DNA of 64,000 bases. Source: BAIKAL-G1 sp943370385 (GTDB taxonomy: Bacteria; Cyanobacteriota; Cyanobacteriia; PCC-6307; Cyanobiaceae). Shown here in pieces: positions 7,257-18,600 of this stretch. Made by a program: the position numbers and the translations under genes. The notes beneath the pieces are model-generated. The model was not told where the DNA came from and did not search any database. It was given only the letters and a program-made list of their open reading frames with translations. Each line of letters starts with the position of its first letter. Position 1 is the stretch's first letter. Location of the stretch: NCBI GenBank assembly GCA_943370385.1, contig CALRQT020000003.1, positions 1-64,000 of the forward strand, given 5' to 3'.

Positions 7257-8267
7257 TCAAGGATGGGGAGCGATCCGGTGATTGATCTGCCGGAAACGGT
7301 GCTCAATCGGGTGGGCTAGAGCCATAAGACCCAGGGCAATGGCGATGCCAAGGGCAGAAGCCAGCACCCGTTGATCAGCCATGACCAGGAGGGTATCGAT
7401 CCGGCTGTTGAATAGCACAATCGTAACCGTGAGGGTTGTGATCATCAAAGCACGATGGCCTTTTTTGACAGCAATCAGAACGGTGATCAAGGCCGCCGCG
7501 ATGGCCGGCAATTGCAGGGGAACACTTGAAGGCAGGGCGAAAGCCAAGCCAATCACCAACAACACTCCCGCCAAGGTTCCAAGGGAGCGGTGCACGGCCA
7601 CACGCCAAGAGTCTTTCACAATGGGCTGCATCACCAGGAAGGGCGTCAAAATGAGCCAAAGTCCACTGGTATGCCAGTGGTGCTGGAGCGCAATCGGGGT
7701 GGTCACCAGGGTGGCGGCGGCCAACATCAGGGCATGGGCGCCACTGCGGCGCCAGCTGTGAACCACCGCGAACGGAACCGGCAGCGGGGCCCCTTCAAAG
7801 CGGGAAACCAACTTGCTTTGCAGCAGGACAGCCCCACTGCCGGATGCAAACAAGCCAATGGCTAATTGAACAACCTCTAAGGGGGCCGGATCGGGGGGCA
7901 ACGGGCTGGTGGTGATCAGGATGCAGAGGATCACCACAAACAACCAGTAGACCGGCTTCAACTGCCACCGGGCACTCAGTCCCAAACCCAGGGCGGTGAG
8001 CGTCAGCACGGTAGTAGCGAGCAACGGATCACTCTGACTGAAAACCGCCGGAGCAGAGAGTACCGCCAGGCTTGCAACCCCCACCAACGCCTGACGCCAA
8101 CCCAACCTGGCGCAAACCAAAAGGCTCGCCAGGCTAGCCAGACACAACACACCGCCGGCACGATCCAGATGCAGACCGCGGGAGAGGAACTCTGCCAAGC
8201 CAAGGGAGATGGGCACCACCAAGGCCTGGGCCATAATCCAGGGCCGCATTTGTTTGGATAAAACCAC
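7257..8267 (-). CDS. FUSC-family integral membrane protein
   Basis: The 336-residue protein has roughly ten hydrophobic segments in two blocks. The C-terminal block holds the FUSC_2/ArAE hallmark WLILTPFLVMQPIVKDSWR ... HRSLGTLAGVLLVIGLA, the conserved TxxRxxGTxxG region of the fusaric-acid-resistance/aromatic-acid-exporter superfamily. The soluble C-terminal domain of full-length YccS or AaeB proteins is missing, so this is a short single-unit member. An export role is plausible; the substrate is unknown. It is convergent with the MDR gene, and the regulator gene upstream on the same strand is 238 bases away. Confidence 0.8.
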   Translation of the reverse strand: MVLSKQMRPWIMAQALVVPISLGLAEFLSRGLHLDRAGGVLCLASLASLLVCARLGWRQALVGVASLAVLSAPAVFSQSDPLLATTVLTLTALGLGLSARWQLKPVYWLFVVILCILITTSPLPPDPAPLEVVQLAIGLFASGSGAVLLQSKLVSRFEGAPLPVPFAVVHSWRRSGAHALMLAAATLVTTPIALQHHWHTSGLWLILTPFLVMQPIVKDSWRVAVHRSLGTLAGVLLVIGLAFALPSSVPLQLPAIAAALITVLIAVKKGHRALMITTLTVTIVLFNSRIDTLLVMADQRVLASALGIAIALGLMALAHPIEHRFRQINHRIAPHP

Positions 8268-8505
8268 TGTTTAAAGGATCAAACGGCGGAAGCCGTAAGT
8301 GCAGGAAGGCATTGCCGCAGTAAGTGTAGGCGCAGCGATGGAAATCAGCCAGCAAACAGCAGCAGAAGGCTAGAACGTCCTTGAGAAAAGGAGCTCAAGA
8401 CAAAAATAGCCAACAAAGAACTCGGGAGAGATTATCGCAATACGCCTTAAAAAGCGAAGAAAACACACCAGAAAATCAAATCAAGCATCAGATACAACTT
8501 AAAGT

Positions 8506-9240
8506 CTAATCACTGGAAAACAAATGACTAAATTCCGTCCATCCCAACGAAATAGCACGCCGCAACGCTCTCTGACGATTGCTAGTCCCAAGTTTCTTTA
8601 ATAAATTACCACTATAGCTTTGAACGCTGCGAACAGACAAGCCGAGCTTAGTTGCTGTCTCCTGATTGGTAAGACCGAGGGCATAGGCCTCGAGTAATTG
8701 TCGTTCGCGCAGGGTTAAGGGAACCGTTCCTGGATAATCTTCAGGAGGCGACTGTTCAAGTTCCTTTAAACGGGCCTGGATAGATGGACTAAAAAAGGAC
8801 GTATTCGTGATCAGGGCGAGACTGATAAAGCCCGTGGTAGTGGGATAATCCAACACATCTGGCTCGGCAACGACGATGGGACAATCACGGAAGCCAGAGA
8901 ATGCCTTCAGATTCGTCACAAACACGGAAGACCTGATCGTGGGATGAATTTGTTTGGCTTGGCTAATCAAGCTATCCACAGCCATGTCCGGAAGATCGTC
9001 GGTGATGGCCAAAATATTGGGCTTGAACCTTGCCACAAGGTCCAAGGCATCGGCGCCTGTAGTGGCCCCACCTAAAAAGTGGCGTTTAATGACCATGCCA
9101 CGATACGTGTTAGTTAGTAAGAGCTTGGAATGACAAGCAACCACAATGGTCGGGTTAAAGTCAACAGAAAGATAGGCCATGCGGAAACGAGATTCAAAAC
9201 TCGTTGTGGCCTGGGCCATCTCTTTTTGAGTAAATATCAT
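8506..9240 (-). CDS. LuxR/NarL-family response-regulator-like transcription factor
   Basis: A 244-residue protein with a receiver-like N-terminal half (acidic ILAITDDLPDMAVDSL, where a phosphorylatable Asp would be) and a clear C-terminal LuxR HTH from about residue 175: LTLRERQLLEAYALGLTNQE, then TKLGLSVRSVQSYSGNLLKKLG. The C-terminal half matches NarL/FixJ DNA-binding domains. The receiver is divergent: I cannot place the usual acidic pocket or the conserved Lys with confidence, so phosphorylation is uncertain. It is divergent from the giant surface-protein gene across 440 bases, making it the obvious candidate regulator of that gene (inference). Several in-frame ATGs exist near the 5' end (M1, M8, M21). 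Confidence 0.85.
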   Translation of the reverse strand: MIFTQKEMAQATTSFESRFRMAYLSVDFNPTIVVACHSKLLLTNTYRGMVIKRHFLGGATTGADALDLVARFKPNILAITDDLPDMAVDSLISQAKQIHPTIRSSVFVTNLKAFSGFRDCPIVVAEPDVLDYPTTTGFISLALITNTSFFSPSIQARLKELEQSPPEDYPGTVPLTLRERQLLEAYALGLTNQETATKLGLSVRSVQSYSGNLLKKLGTSNRQRALRRAISLGWTEFSHLFSSD

Positions 9241-9680
9241 GAGCCAAAAGCTCCTGATGAGGGCCTCAAATCAAACAACTGAACCAAGAAAAAACCATGA
9301 AACCCATCAGGAGAGCTCGACATCAGCAAGCAGAGTGATCCTTGCCCCAAGAATGCCGACCGGAAAAGCTAGCAAGGATTCTAGCGAAATTGAGGCAGAT
9401 CTGACGCGGCCATGCTCCAGGTGAAACCGTTTGCCCAAATCGGCAGTAGCCATGCTGGGACAAGCTGACCAGGGCCCTCCAGCAAGCAAGCCCAGGCAAC
9501 GAAAGGCTATCGAGCGGGACGGGACGAGACGGTCCAAGGTACAACAACATGACGATAGTGAGATGCCAATATAAGTTCAAGCTGAACTGTAGGCAGCACA
9601 CGCTGGCGAAAGTATCGACCTAGGTCGATTGACAGCGGCTTGGGGAGCAAAGAAACTAGGGAAGATTAATTAATTTTAAA
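9241..9680. other. divergent promoter region between regulator and giant gene
   Basis: This 440-base gap holds no convincing gene; the short open frames in it have no recognisable sequence. It contains a 16-bp palindrome at 9614-9629 overlapping a TTGACA element, and an AT-rich leader just before the giant gene's ATG. The Shine-Dalgarno is weak: AGGGAAG lies about 20 bases from the ATG, with TAATTAATTTTAAA between. Confidence 0.7.
9614..9634 (+). promoter_or_regulatory. 16-bp perfect palindrome overlapping a -35-like TTGACA
   Basis: ATCGACCTAGGTCGAT (9614-9629) is a perfect palindrome. Its last base begins TTGACA (9629-9634), a consensus -35 hexamer, about 50 bases before the giant gene's ATG. 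No good -10 is visible at 17-base spacing, so the promoter assignment is tentative. The position suits an operator for a dimeric regulator, such as the divergent LuxR-type protein. Confidence 0.5.
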
Positions 9681-12600
9681 ATGGCACCAACTGTTTACTG
9701 GGGTAATGGTCACTACTACGAATGGGTCGATGCAAACTGGTATTTTGGTAGTGCTCAATATTATGCTGGCATACGGACCCACGAAGGGCTGCAGGGCTAC
9801 CTCGCTACGGTTACCAGTCAAGGTGAAAACGATTTTATAAGAGAACGATCAAACAACAATGCAGCAATTGGTGGCAACGCCTATTTAGGAGCTCAATGGA
9901 TAGGTAGTTATAGAAAATGGGAATGGAAAACCGGACCAGAAGCAGGGCTCGTTTTTTGGGATAACTGGACAGCAGTACCGAATGTATATAGCAACTGGCA
10001 ATCCGCTGGTCCAAATGGTGATGGTGGGAGCGGATCACCAGATGCCATGCAAATGTATGCCAACCGTGGATCCGATACAGGCAAATGGGACGATCTTGGG
10101 CAGCAGCGAGATTACATCACTGAATATGGATGGTCTGGCCCCCAGTTCACCGTTGGGCTCACGGGCACACCCATCAACGGGATCGAAAATGGCAACGCGG
10201 CAAGATTCACAATCACAGCAAATAAATATGTTCCGAATGACTACTACGATGTCAGAAACACAGACGGAAATACCAACGCCCTTATCAACATTCCCCTGAC
10301 TTTTGGCGGCACAGCCACCCTCGGCGTTGATTACACTGTAAGCTATAGCAATGGTCTGGGCGGCAATGGCTCGAATGCTTACATTAAAAATGGCAGCTCT
10401 GTCGATGTCATCATTACACAGATTAATGATAGCATCTGGGAAAGTACAAAGGATGTAACGATCACGATAAACGATAACGATATCAATAATGACACCTATG
10501 CCATTGCCGCAGGCGCAACCTCCTTCCAACGGGCGATCCTCAGCGATGATGAGCCCGTGCTCACCATGGGCAATTCCCTGCGTAAGTCGATCTATTTTCC
10601 CTATAACGATTCTTCGGTTTCCCTCGATAGCCTAACGGCTGCCTACACCAGCTTTGATGCAACAATCAATAAAAATTTCGATGGATTTACAGCCGAAGGC
10701 TTGACCGACAACTTTGCGGTGCGCTGGCAGGGCTACGTCAAAATTCAAACCACAGGTCAATACGTATTCACTGCCCGGGGTGATGATGGTATGCGCCTGA
10801 AGGTGAATAACAACCAGGTTATTAATCAATGGCAGGTGCAAGGGGCCACATCTTATAATACTTCGCCAATCCAACTCACTGCCGGCAGTTGGGTGCCGCT
10901 GCAACTGGATTATTACCAAGGCAATGGGGGCAAAGAGGTGAGCCTCTCCTGGACCCGGCCCAACCCCAATGGCGGTGCAGCGATCACCGAACTGATTCCC
11001 TCCAGCTCCTTTGCTCCCTACTTGCCGACCCAACTAACACCTAGCGTATCAGAAGGCCCCAATGGCGGCGCCGATACAATCGCCCAAGGATTCACGATTT
11101 ATTCCAATAAAAATATCAACAATACCCTGGATGTGAAGGTTGCAGCTGCCTCCACAGGTGGAGCTAGCTACAGCTCCCAATCCGCTCAGATGGCCACGTT
11201 TAATAATGCCAGTAAACATGCCCTGCAGCTCAATGGCTCCACCTATCTAAACGTTGGCAACCCAAGTAAGCTCCGGCTGAGCGCAGGCACGGTCGAAGCC
11301 TGGATCAAAACCAGTGATGCCGGCTCGGGCGACCGAAATATATTCTGCAAAGGCGAATGTTTTGAACTAAAACTAGTCAATAACAAGCTAACTCTCTATA
11401 ACTTCCAAGGAGGCGTACAAACTATCATCCAACCCGATCTCTATCTTAATGATAATCGTTGGCACCATGTGGCCCTTGCCTTTGGCAGTGGCACGGCTAG
11501 CGTTTATGTGGATGGTAAGCAGGTTGGTAGTAATAGCTATACATACAGCAGTCCAAATCCGAGCGCTAACAACGTAACTATTGGCGGTTGGAATGGCTAT
11601 AGCCAACCAACCAACGCGGCTATCGATGAGGTGAGGATTTGGAATCGAAAGCTATCTGGCGATGAGATCAAGAACTACAACACATATCCCCTAGATCAAG
11701 GCAACCTCCCCTCAGGCCTAGTGGCCTATTTCCCCATGGATGAGGGCTCGGGTTCCACCATTGTTGATAAAACAGCCAACCCCAGTAACGCCACTATCGT
11801 CGGCACGGCCAACTGGACTGGAGCGGTTCAAGCCTCGGCAAATAATCAAGGCTTTGCCCAGCTCGGCGGATCGAGCAGCCGTGTTGGCGACAACTACATG
11901 CTGTTTGCCAATCAAACCGATGCCAATAATAAGGCCAACCCCCTAGGCGGAACGGGCATCAGCACGGTCAGTATCACCACAGCGGCCCAAAGCGGACAAA
12001 ACTTCCTGACGCTCAATGGCAATAACCAATACGCGACCTTGCCGCAACAGTCTCTCGGTGGCCCCCTAACGATTGAATCGTTGGTGAAGTTTAATAGCTA
12101 TACAACTTGGTCACGCATTATTGACCTCGGTAATGGACCAGGCAATAACAATATTATGATCGGCTTTACACATACTACCGGTACTCTCTTCTTTCAGGTC
12201 ATCGACGCTAGCGGCGCCACCTACGTTCATATCACCACATCAGTACAGCCACCACTGAATCAATGGAACCACATCGCCGCTTCGATAGATAGCAATCGCA
12301 ATGCGACGCTCTATCTCAATGGCGAGGTGATTGGCTCAGCTGTTGCATCAGCCCTGCCACCTGTAGCCACCCGCAGCAATAATTATGTTGGCCGTAGCAA
12401 TTGGTCTGGTGATGCCTATCTCAATGGCTCAATCGACGAGCTAAGGATCTACAACACGGCGCGCACTGCCGATACGATTAGGAATGATCGCTACAATGCT
12501 GTCAATCCAAGCGATTCAACACTTGTTTATGCCTACAGTTTTAATAGTGCGTCGAGCAACCAATCGCCTAGCAGCCTCACAAATGCTAGCGGCGCAAGTT

Positions 12601-15600
12601 TACTGAATGGCGCCAGCATCGGTTCAAGTGATGCAGTGGATGGCAGCCCAGCTGCCAACAATCTCTGGCTGCGTGTACTAGGTGACGCCTATGCAAAGCC
12701 AAATCAGCAGATTCAACTCGACCTCGTTGATAATGCCTATGGCATCACGGCAGACGGTTACACTGTTGTTGGCAGCCCCAATTCCCTAACCATTAGTGAT
12801 AGTGCTCCAGTGGTGTCGATCCTCAGCAAAGTGGATCCCACAGAAGGTAGCCTGGGCTATGTTGATCTTAGCTTTGATAAGCCAGTTACATCAGCCGCAG
12901 GCTTAAAGGTTAAATACACCCTAAGTGGCAATGCCACCGCCGGCCAAGACTATCTCAACCCAACGGCAAGACTCAATACCGATCCGAATTCTGCCAATTA
13001 CCAAGCGCAGAATATCGTCTATTTTGCAGCGGGATCTACCGGAGGGCGGATCTATCTTCCAGGTGTGCAAGATGCCGTGGCGGAAGGTCTTGAAAGCATT
13101 CAACTCACTCTAGTCGATAACATTGAAACCAATAGCAACAACTTCACCTATACGGGCTATAGCGTTGCCGCAAACGCCTCCCAAACAACCCTCAATCTCA
13201 AAGACTCGGGCTACTACGCCCCAGGGGTAGCGATTACAGCCCAAGGGAAAACGGGCACCGCCGCCCTGCGTTTTAATGGCAGTAGCGATCGGCTGCGCAC
13301 CAGCATCAGCGAGGCAGCAACAAACACCAGCCGTGAGATCGTCTTCCGCACCTCCAGTGCCAATGGGGGCCTCTATCAACTCAATGCCAACGCCACGAGC
13401 GACTACCTAGGCCTCTATCTTCAAAATGGCAATCTGGTTTCCAAGCTTGGTGCTAGCAGCCTACTCTCCACTACGGCTCGCAATTATGCCGATAACAATT
13501 GGCATCGGGTGCTGGTCACGGTGGGGAGTAATGGTGGACATTGTCTCTATGTTGATGGCCAACTGGTGGCGTCCAATAGCGCCCAAACCAGTGCCAGCGG
13601 CGGCCCATTTAGCTCCTCCTTCGTGGGGTACAACGGTAATGGTGGCCCTACGGGCTCCTATTTCAACGGTGATATCCGCAGCCTGCGCAATTGGGATCAG
13701 GAATTAACCTCCAACCATGCCACTGGACTGCCAACGACCCTGCCTGCCGCCAAAAACTGGCTTGATTTCAACAGCAATCGCATCGTTGATTACACCGCAG
13801 CAGCCGGATCGCTCGCCTCCTCGCTCACGGTGGAAGGCAGCCTGCAAACGGTCACCACAACCCAGGTGCGGGCAACGTCTAGTAACACGGCTGCGCTGCA
13901 ACTGAAACTCACCAGCCAACCGACCGAGTCGGTCACCATGGTGATCACGGCCACCAATGCCACCATTGCGTCCGGGGCCTCCCTCACCTTCACACCGAGT
14001 AACTGGGATACGGCCCAAACCGTGAACCTCACGGGGATCTCCAGCAGCCAATTGGCCACAATCACTGCCAGCGCTAGCTCTAGCGATAGCAATTACAACC
14101 GTAGTTCAACATTAACGGTGCTTCCCTTTGGTTGGTCTGGCAGCCAGCAACTGGACCTGGTTGAGGGAGGCCCCGTCGTGGCAATCGTGCCGATTGCTTC
14201 GATTTCGGCGACAAATAATAGCATCGAGGGCCCAACGAAGGCGGATAAATCAGGCTTTGACATCGTCTTGACCGATCCGGTTGCAACGGGCGGCGGCGAA
14301 CTGCTGTTTACCCTCAATCAAGGGTTAACGGGCAACGGGATTGCCAAGGTCGATTCCAACCAGGTCGGAGCCCTTCTATCAGGCGGAATCCTCCAGCTTG
14401 ATAGCTCAGCCAATGGCTATGCCACATTACCATCCAAATCGATTGGCGGGGCCCTTACAATTGAAGCCTGGGTTAATTTAAAAAGCTACACGAATTGGTC
14501 GCGCATTATTGATTTTGGCAATGGTGCCCTAAGTCATAATATTGTTTTAGGACAATTAGAATCCACAGGTAGACTAATTTTTCATGTCTACGACGGCAGT
14601 GGTAATCGAATAGTAGATCTTGAACCACTAACACAAATTCCTCTGAATGAATGGACTCACGTTGCCGCAACAATAGACCCGCAAAGAAACGTCAAACTCT
14701 ATATGAATGGTGCCGTTATTGACACGACGGTTGCCAGCAGCTTTCCCACCATAATGCCAAGAACCAACAACTATGTTGGTCGCAGTAACTGGGGAGGTGA
14801 CGCCTATCTCAATGGCTCCCTATCCGATCTGAGGGTGTACAGCGGTGCCCGTACGGCGGAACAAATCAATCAAGATCGCTACACGGCCGTAGACGCTTCA
14901 GACATCAGCCTGACCTATGCCTATAGCTTTAATAATACTGCCAACAGCTCGCTTGCCGGATCCAATAATGGCGCCCCAACCCTCTTTGGCGGTGCCACGC
15001 TTGTATCAGGTCCGGATATTAATGTGCAAGTAGACCATACCTATCGACCCTTAAAGTTTAATGGTGTAAGCAACCAATATCTTGATCTGCCCAATAAAAC
15101 GATCGGTGGAGACCTAAGCATTGAAGCCTGGGTCAATCTTAGTGGCTACGCAACCAACGGCACCATTGTGGATATTGGTTCTGGCTCCACAACTGATAAC
15201 ATCACCCTGGGATTCGATGGAGCCACCGGCAGTCCCGTCTTCAGGATCTTCAATGGCTCAACTAAAATCCTAGAACTAAAAGCCACTACTAGCTATATTC
15301 CCTTGAACCAGTGGAGCCATGTTGCAGCTACCATCGATAACAATAAGCTGGCAACTTTATACATCAACGGCGTTGCTGTAGGTTCGACAACGGCAAGTGC
15401 TGCAGCAACTTCGCTACTACGCAACGAAACACGGATTGGCAATACAGTGGTTTCTTCAGCGCCATTAAACGGCTCCCTGCGTGATCTCAATATTTATGAT
15501 GTTTGCCGTAGCTCAGCCCAAATTAAAGAAGATCTCTACACCACACCAAGCCAAACCCTTTCAACAGGCAACAACCCAAGCCTGCTATGGAGCTACGCCC

Positions 15601-18600
15601 TAAATAACAATACAAACAGTCGTTTCAGCTCAACGTCAACTGGCGAAACGCTCGTCAATGGCAATTTCGCTACCACGCCAATCTACGGCCTCATGCTTGA
15701 GGCCGGCGCGCAAACAGCCAGCATCGCCCTCACTTCTGTCGACAATAACATCGCTCAAGGGGATCGTACTGTTCAAATCAATGTACTGCCCTCAGCAGGC
15801 TACGGCATATCCACAACGTCAACCTCCACCTTCACCCTCAGTGACAACGATAACGCAGGGCTGGATTTAGCTCTATTAGTCAACAATCAAACAGTTGCAA
15901 ATAGCGATCCAACGTGGAGCCCCCTAAGCGATGGCAACTATAAGATCACAGTTTCCGAAGCCGACCGCCAAGGAACAACCATCACCACGCGCCACACCAT
16001 TGGTGTGCGCCTGAAGAGTCAACCCCTAGCAACGGTGCTAGTACAGATCCCCGCGAGCACCAGCACGGCGATTGATGTCTACAACGCTGGCACCATAACA
16101 CCCTTCTCAGGACTCACCTTCACCCCCGGGGATTGGTCCACCTACAAAATGATTGATATTGTCGGGCGGGATGACGGCCAAGCGGCTGGTGATCGCAATA
16201 CCTATCTTAACTTTAGCCTAAGCAATAGTAGTGATACCACCTATCAATCGGTAACTAGCGGCGTTGATGTGCTCACGAGCAATGCTGATAGCTTAACCAT
16301 CAGCAGCGGCCTGGCTGCCCAACCGGACAGCACAGGCACCGTGGCCTTTCTGAGCACGACGCCCGGAGGCTCGATTGGAGAAGTAGGCGCCCTAGTGCTA
16401 GATGGCAGCAACACGGGTTATGCCACGTTACCGTCAAAATCAATTGGCGGGGCCCTCACGGTTGAATCGTGGGTCAACATTAAAAGCTATACGAATTGGT
16501 CGCGAATTATTGATTTTGGCAATGGAGCTGGAAATCATAATATCATATTAGGGCAACTAGAGAATTCTGGTAGACTATTTTTCCATGTCTACGATGGCAA
16601 TGGCAACCGGATAGTAGATATTGAACCTACCAACCAAATTGCACTTAACGAATGGACCCATGTCGCGGCAACAATAGACGACCAAAGAAACGTCAAGCTT
16701 TACATGAATGGAGCCGTTATTGGTACAGCGGTGGCGATTAGCTTGCCGGCTACGATACAACGGTCCAATAACTATGTTGGTCGGAGTAACTGGGGGGGAG
16801 ATAATGCCTATCTCAATGGCTCGATATCAGATCTGAGGGTGTACAGCGGCGCCCGCACGGCAGACCAAATCAATACAGATCGCTACTCAACCGTAAACGC
16901 TTCAGATAGTAGCCTCACATACGCCTACGGCTTCAATGGCACAGCCACTAGCTCCCGCTCGGGTGATGCGGCAGCCACCCAATTCTCCGGTGCCAGCTTG
17001 GTAGGTGGGGGATCTGGCGGTCTCAATTTCAATGGCTCAACTGCACAATACGCCTCCCTGACTCCCAAAACCTTGGGCGGTCCACTCACAATGGAAGCAT
17101 GGGTGAATGTCAAGCAATACACCAACTGGCCAAGCATTATTGATCTTGGCAATGGTGTAGGTGTACACCAAATCATTCTCATGCTGCATGAGGCCACAGG
17201 CAAGCCAAGATTTTTGATTCAAGATGCAGCTGGGAACAATGTATTAGATGTGATAGCAAGCGTCCCATTACAACTCAACCAATGGACCCATATCGCCGCC
17301 ACCATAGATGCAAATAAGCTGGCCACAGTCTATCTCAATGGGGTTTCTGTTGGCACTGGCACTGCCACAGCATTGCCGGCAACCCTAAGCCGTTCGAGTA
17401 ATTTGATTGGCAAAGCCAGTAGGAGCTGGCATGATAATTTAAATGGAACTATTCGCGATGTACGGGTTTATTCAGAAGCCCGAAGTATTGAACAAATAAA
17501 CGCAGATCGTTTCAATGCCATCAGCGCCGACGATACCTTGGTGTACGGCTACGAATTAAAAGATTCAGCCACCAGTGCCACCAATTCCAGCGAAGTGGCC
17601 ACCATCGTGGGCAGCACCATTGGTCCTAGCAATGGCAATACCGGCAGTCAAACCTTCACCGTGTCGCTGAAGCAAGCTAGGTCAACGGATACTCGAGTCT
17701 ATTTTCAGCTCGATGGCACCAGCAAAGAGCGGGTGAAAAGTGACTTCATCATCAACGAATCCTCACGCACAACATCTAAAGGCCTTAATGAATTCATCTT
17801 TGACAACTACGTCCAGCAAACCTCAAGTGATCAGCTGGCAGCGTCATCTTTTAGCCGCAGACAAGTAGACAATAATGGCATCAATGAAACCTACGCAAGC
17901 ACCTACGGAAGCGCAAGCACACCCTTAAGGTATGCGTTACGCTGGACGGGTTTTGTTTATATTCCAACCGACGGCTACTACGTCTTTAAGAGCAAGTCTG
18001 ATAGCGGCGTTCGCCTAACGATCAACAACCAATTGCTGATTGATCGCTGGCATAATGTGGCAACCTCAGCCACCAATCCCTCGACAACCTATATAGCCGA
18101 TTCGCTCTATCTTGCTGGTGGCACCTATGTGCCAATAACTTATGATTACTACGATTCCAACACATCATCTGCCAACACAAGCATCGCCCAATTGTGGTGG
18201 CAACGGCCCAATCCTTCCGGAGTGGGCACAACCGATGAGCTGATCCCTGCCAATCACTTCAGTGTGAATGGTCTCGACTCGGTGCTGATTCCTGCCAATA
18301 GCACCAGTGCCAGCTTCAGCGTGAGCACGGTTGATAATCTGATTGCTCAAAAAAATGACCAGCTATCGTTTTCGCTGCTATCCAATCCAGGCATCAAAAT
18401 CAAGGCTGGATCCTACACACAATCCGGCACCACCACCATAATTAAACTCAAACTCGATGGTGCCTATCAAGATTCCCTGCTTCTCAGTAGCGGCACAGTC
18501 CTTGATTTCCTTGTAGACGATGGACAATCGGTCAGCAGTGTCGTCAACAGCATCACCCTCACCGCCGATGTCACCCTATTCAATGGCTTCGAGGTGAGTG

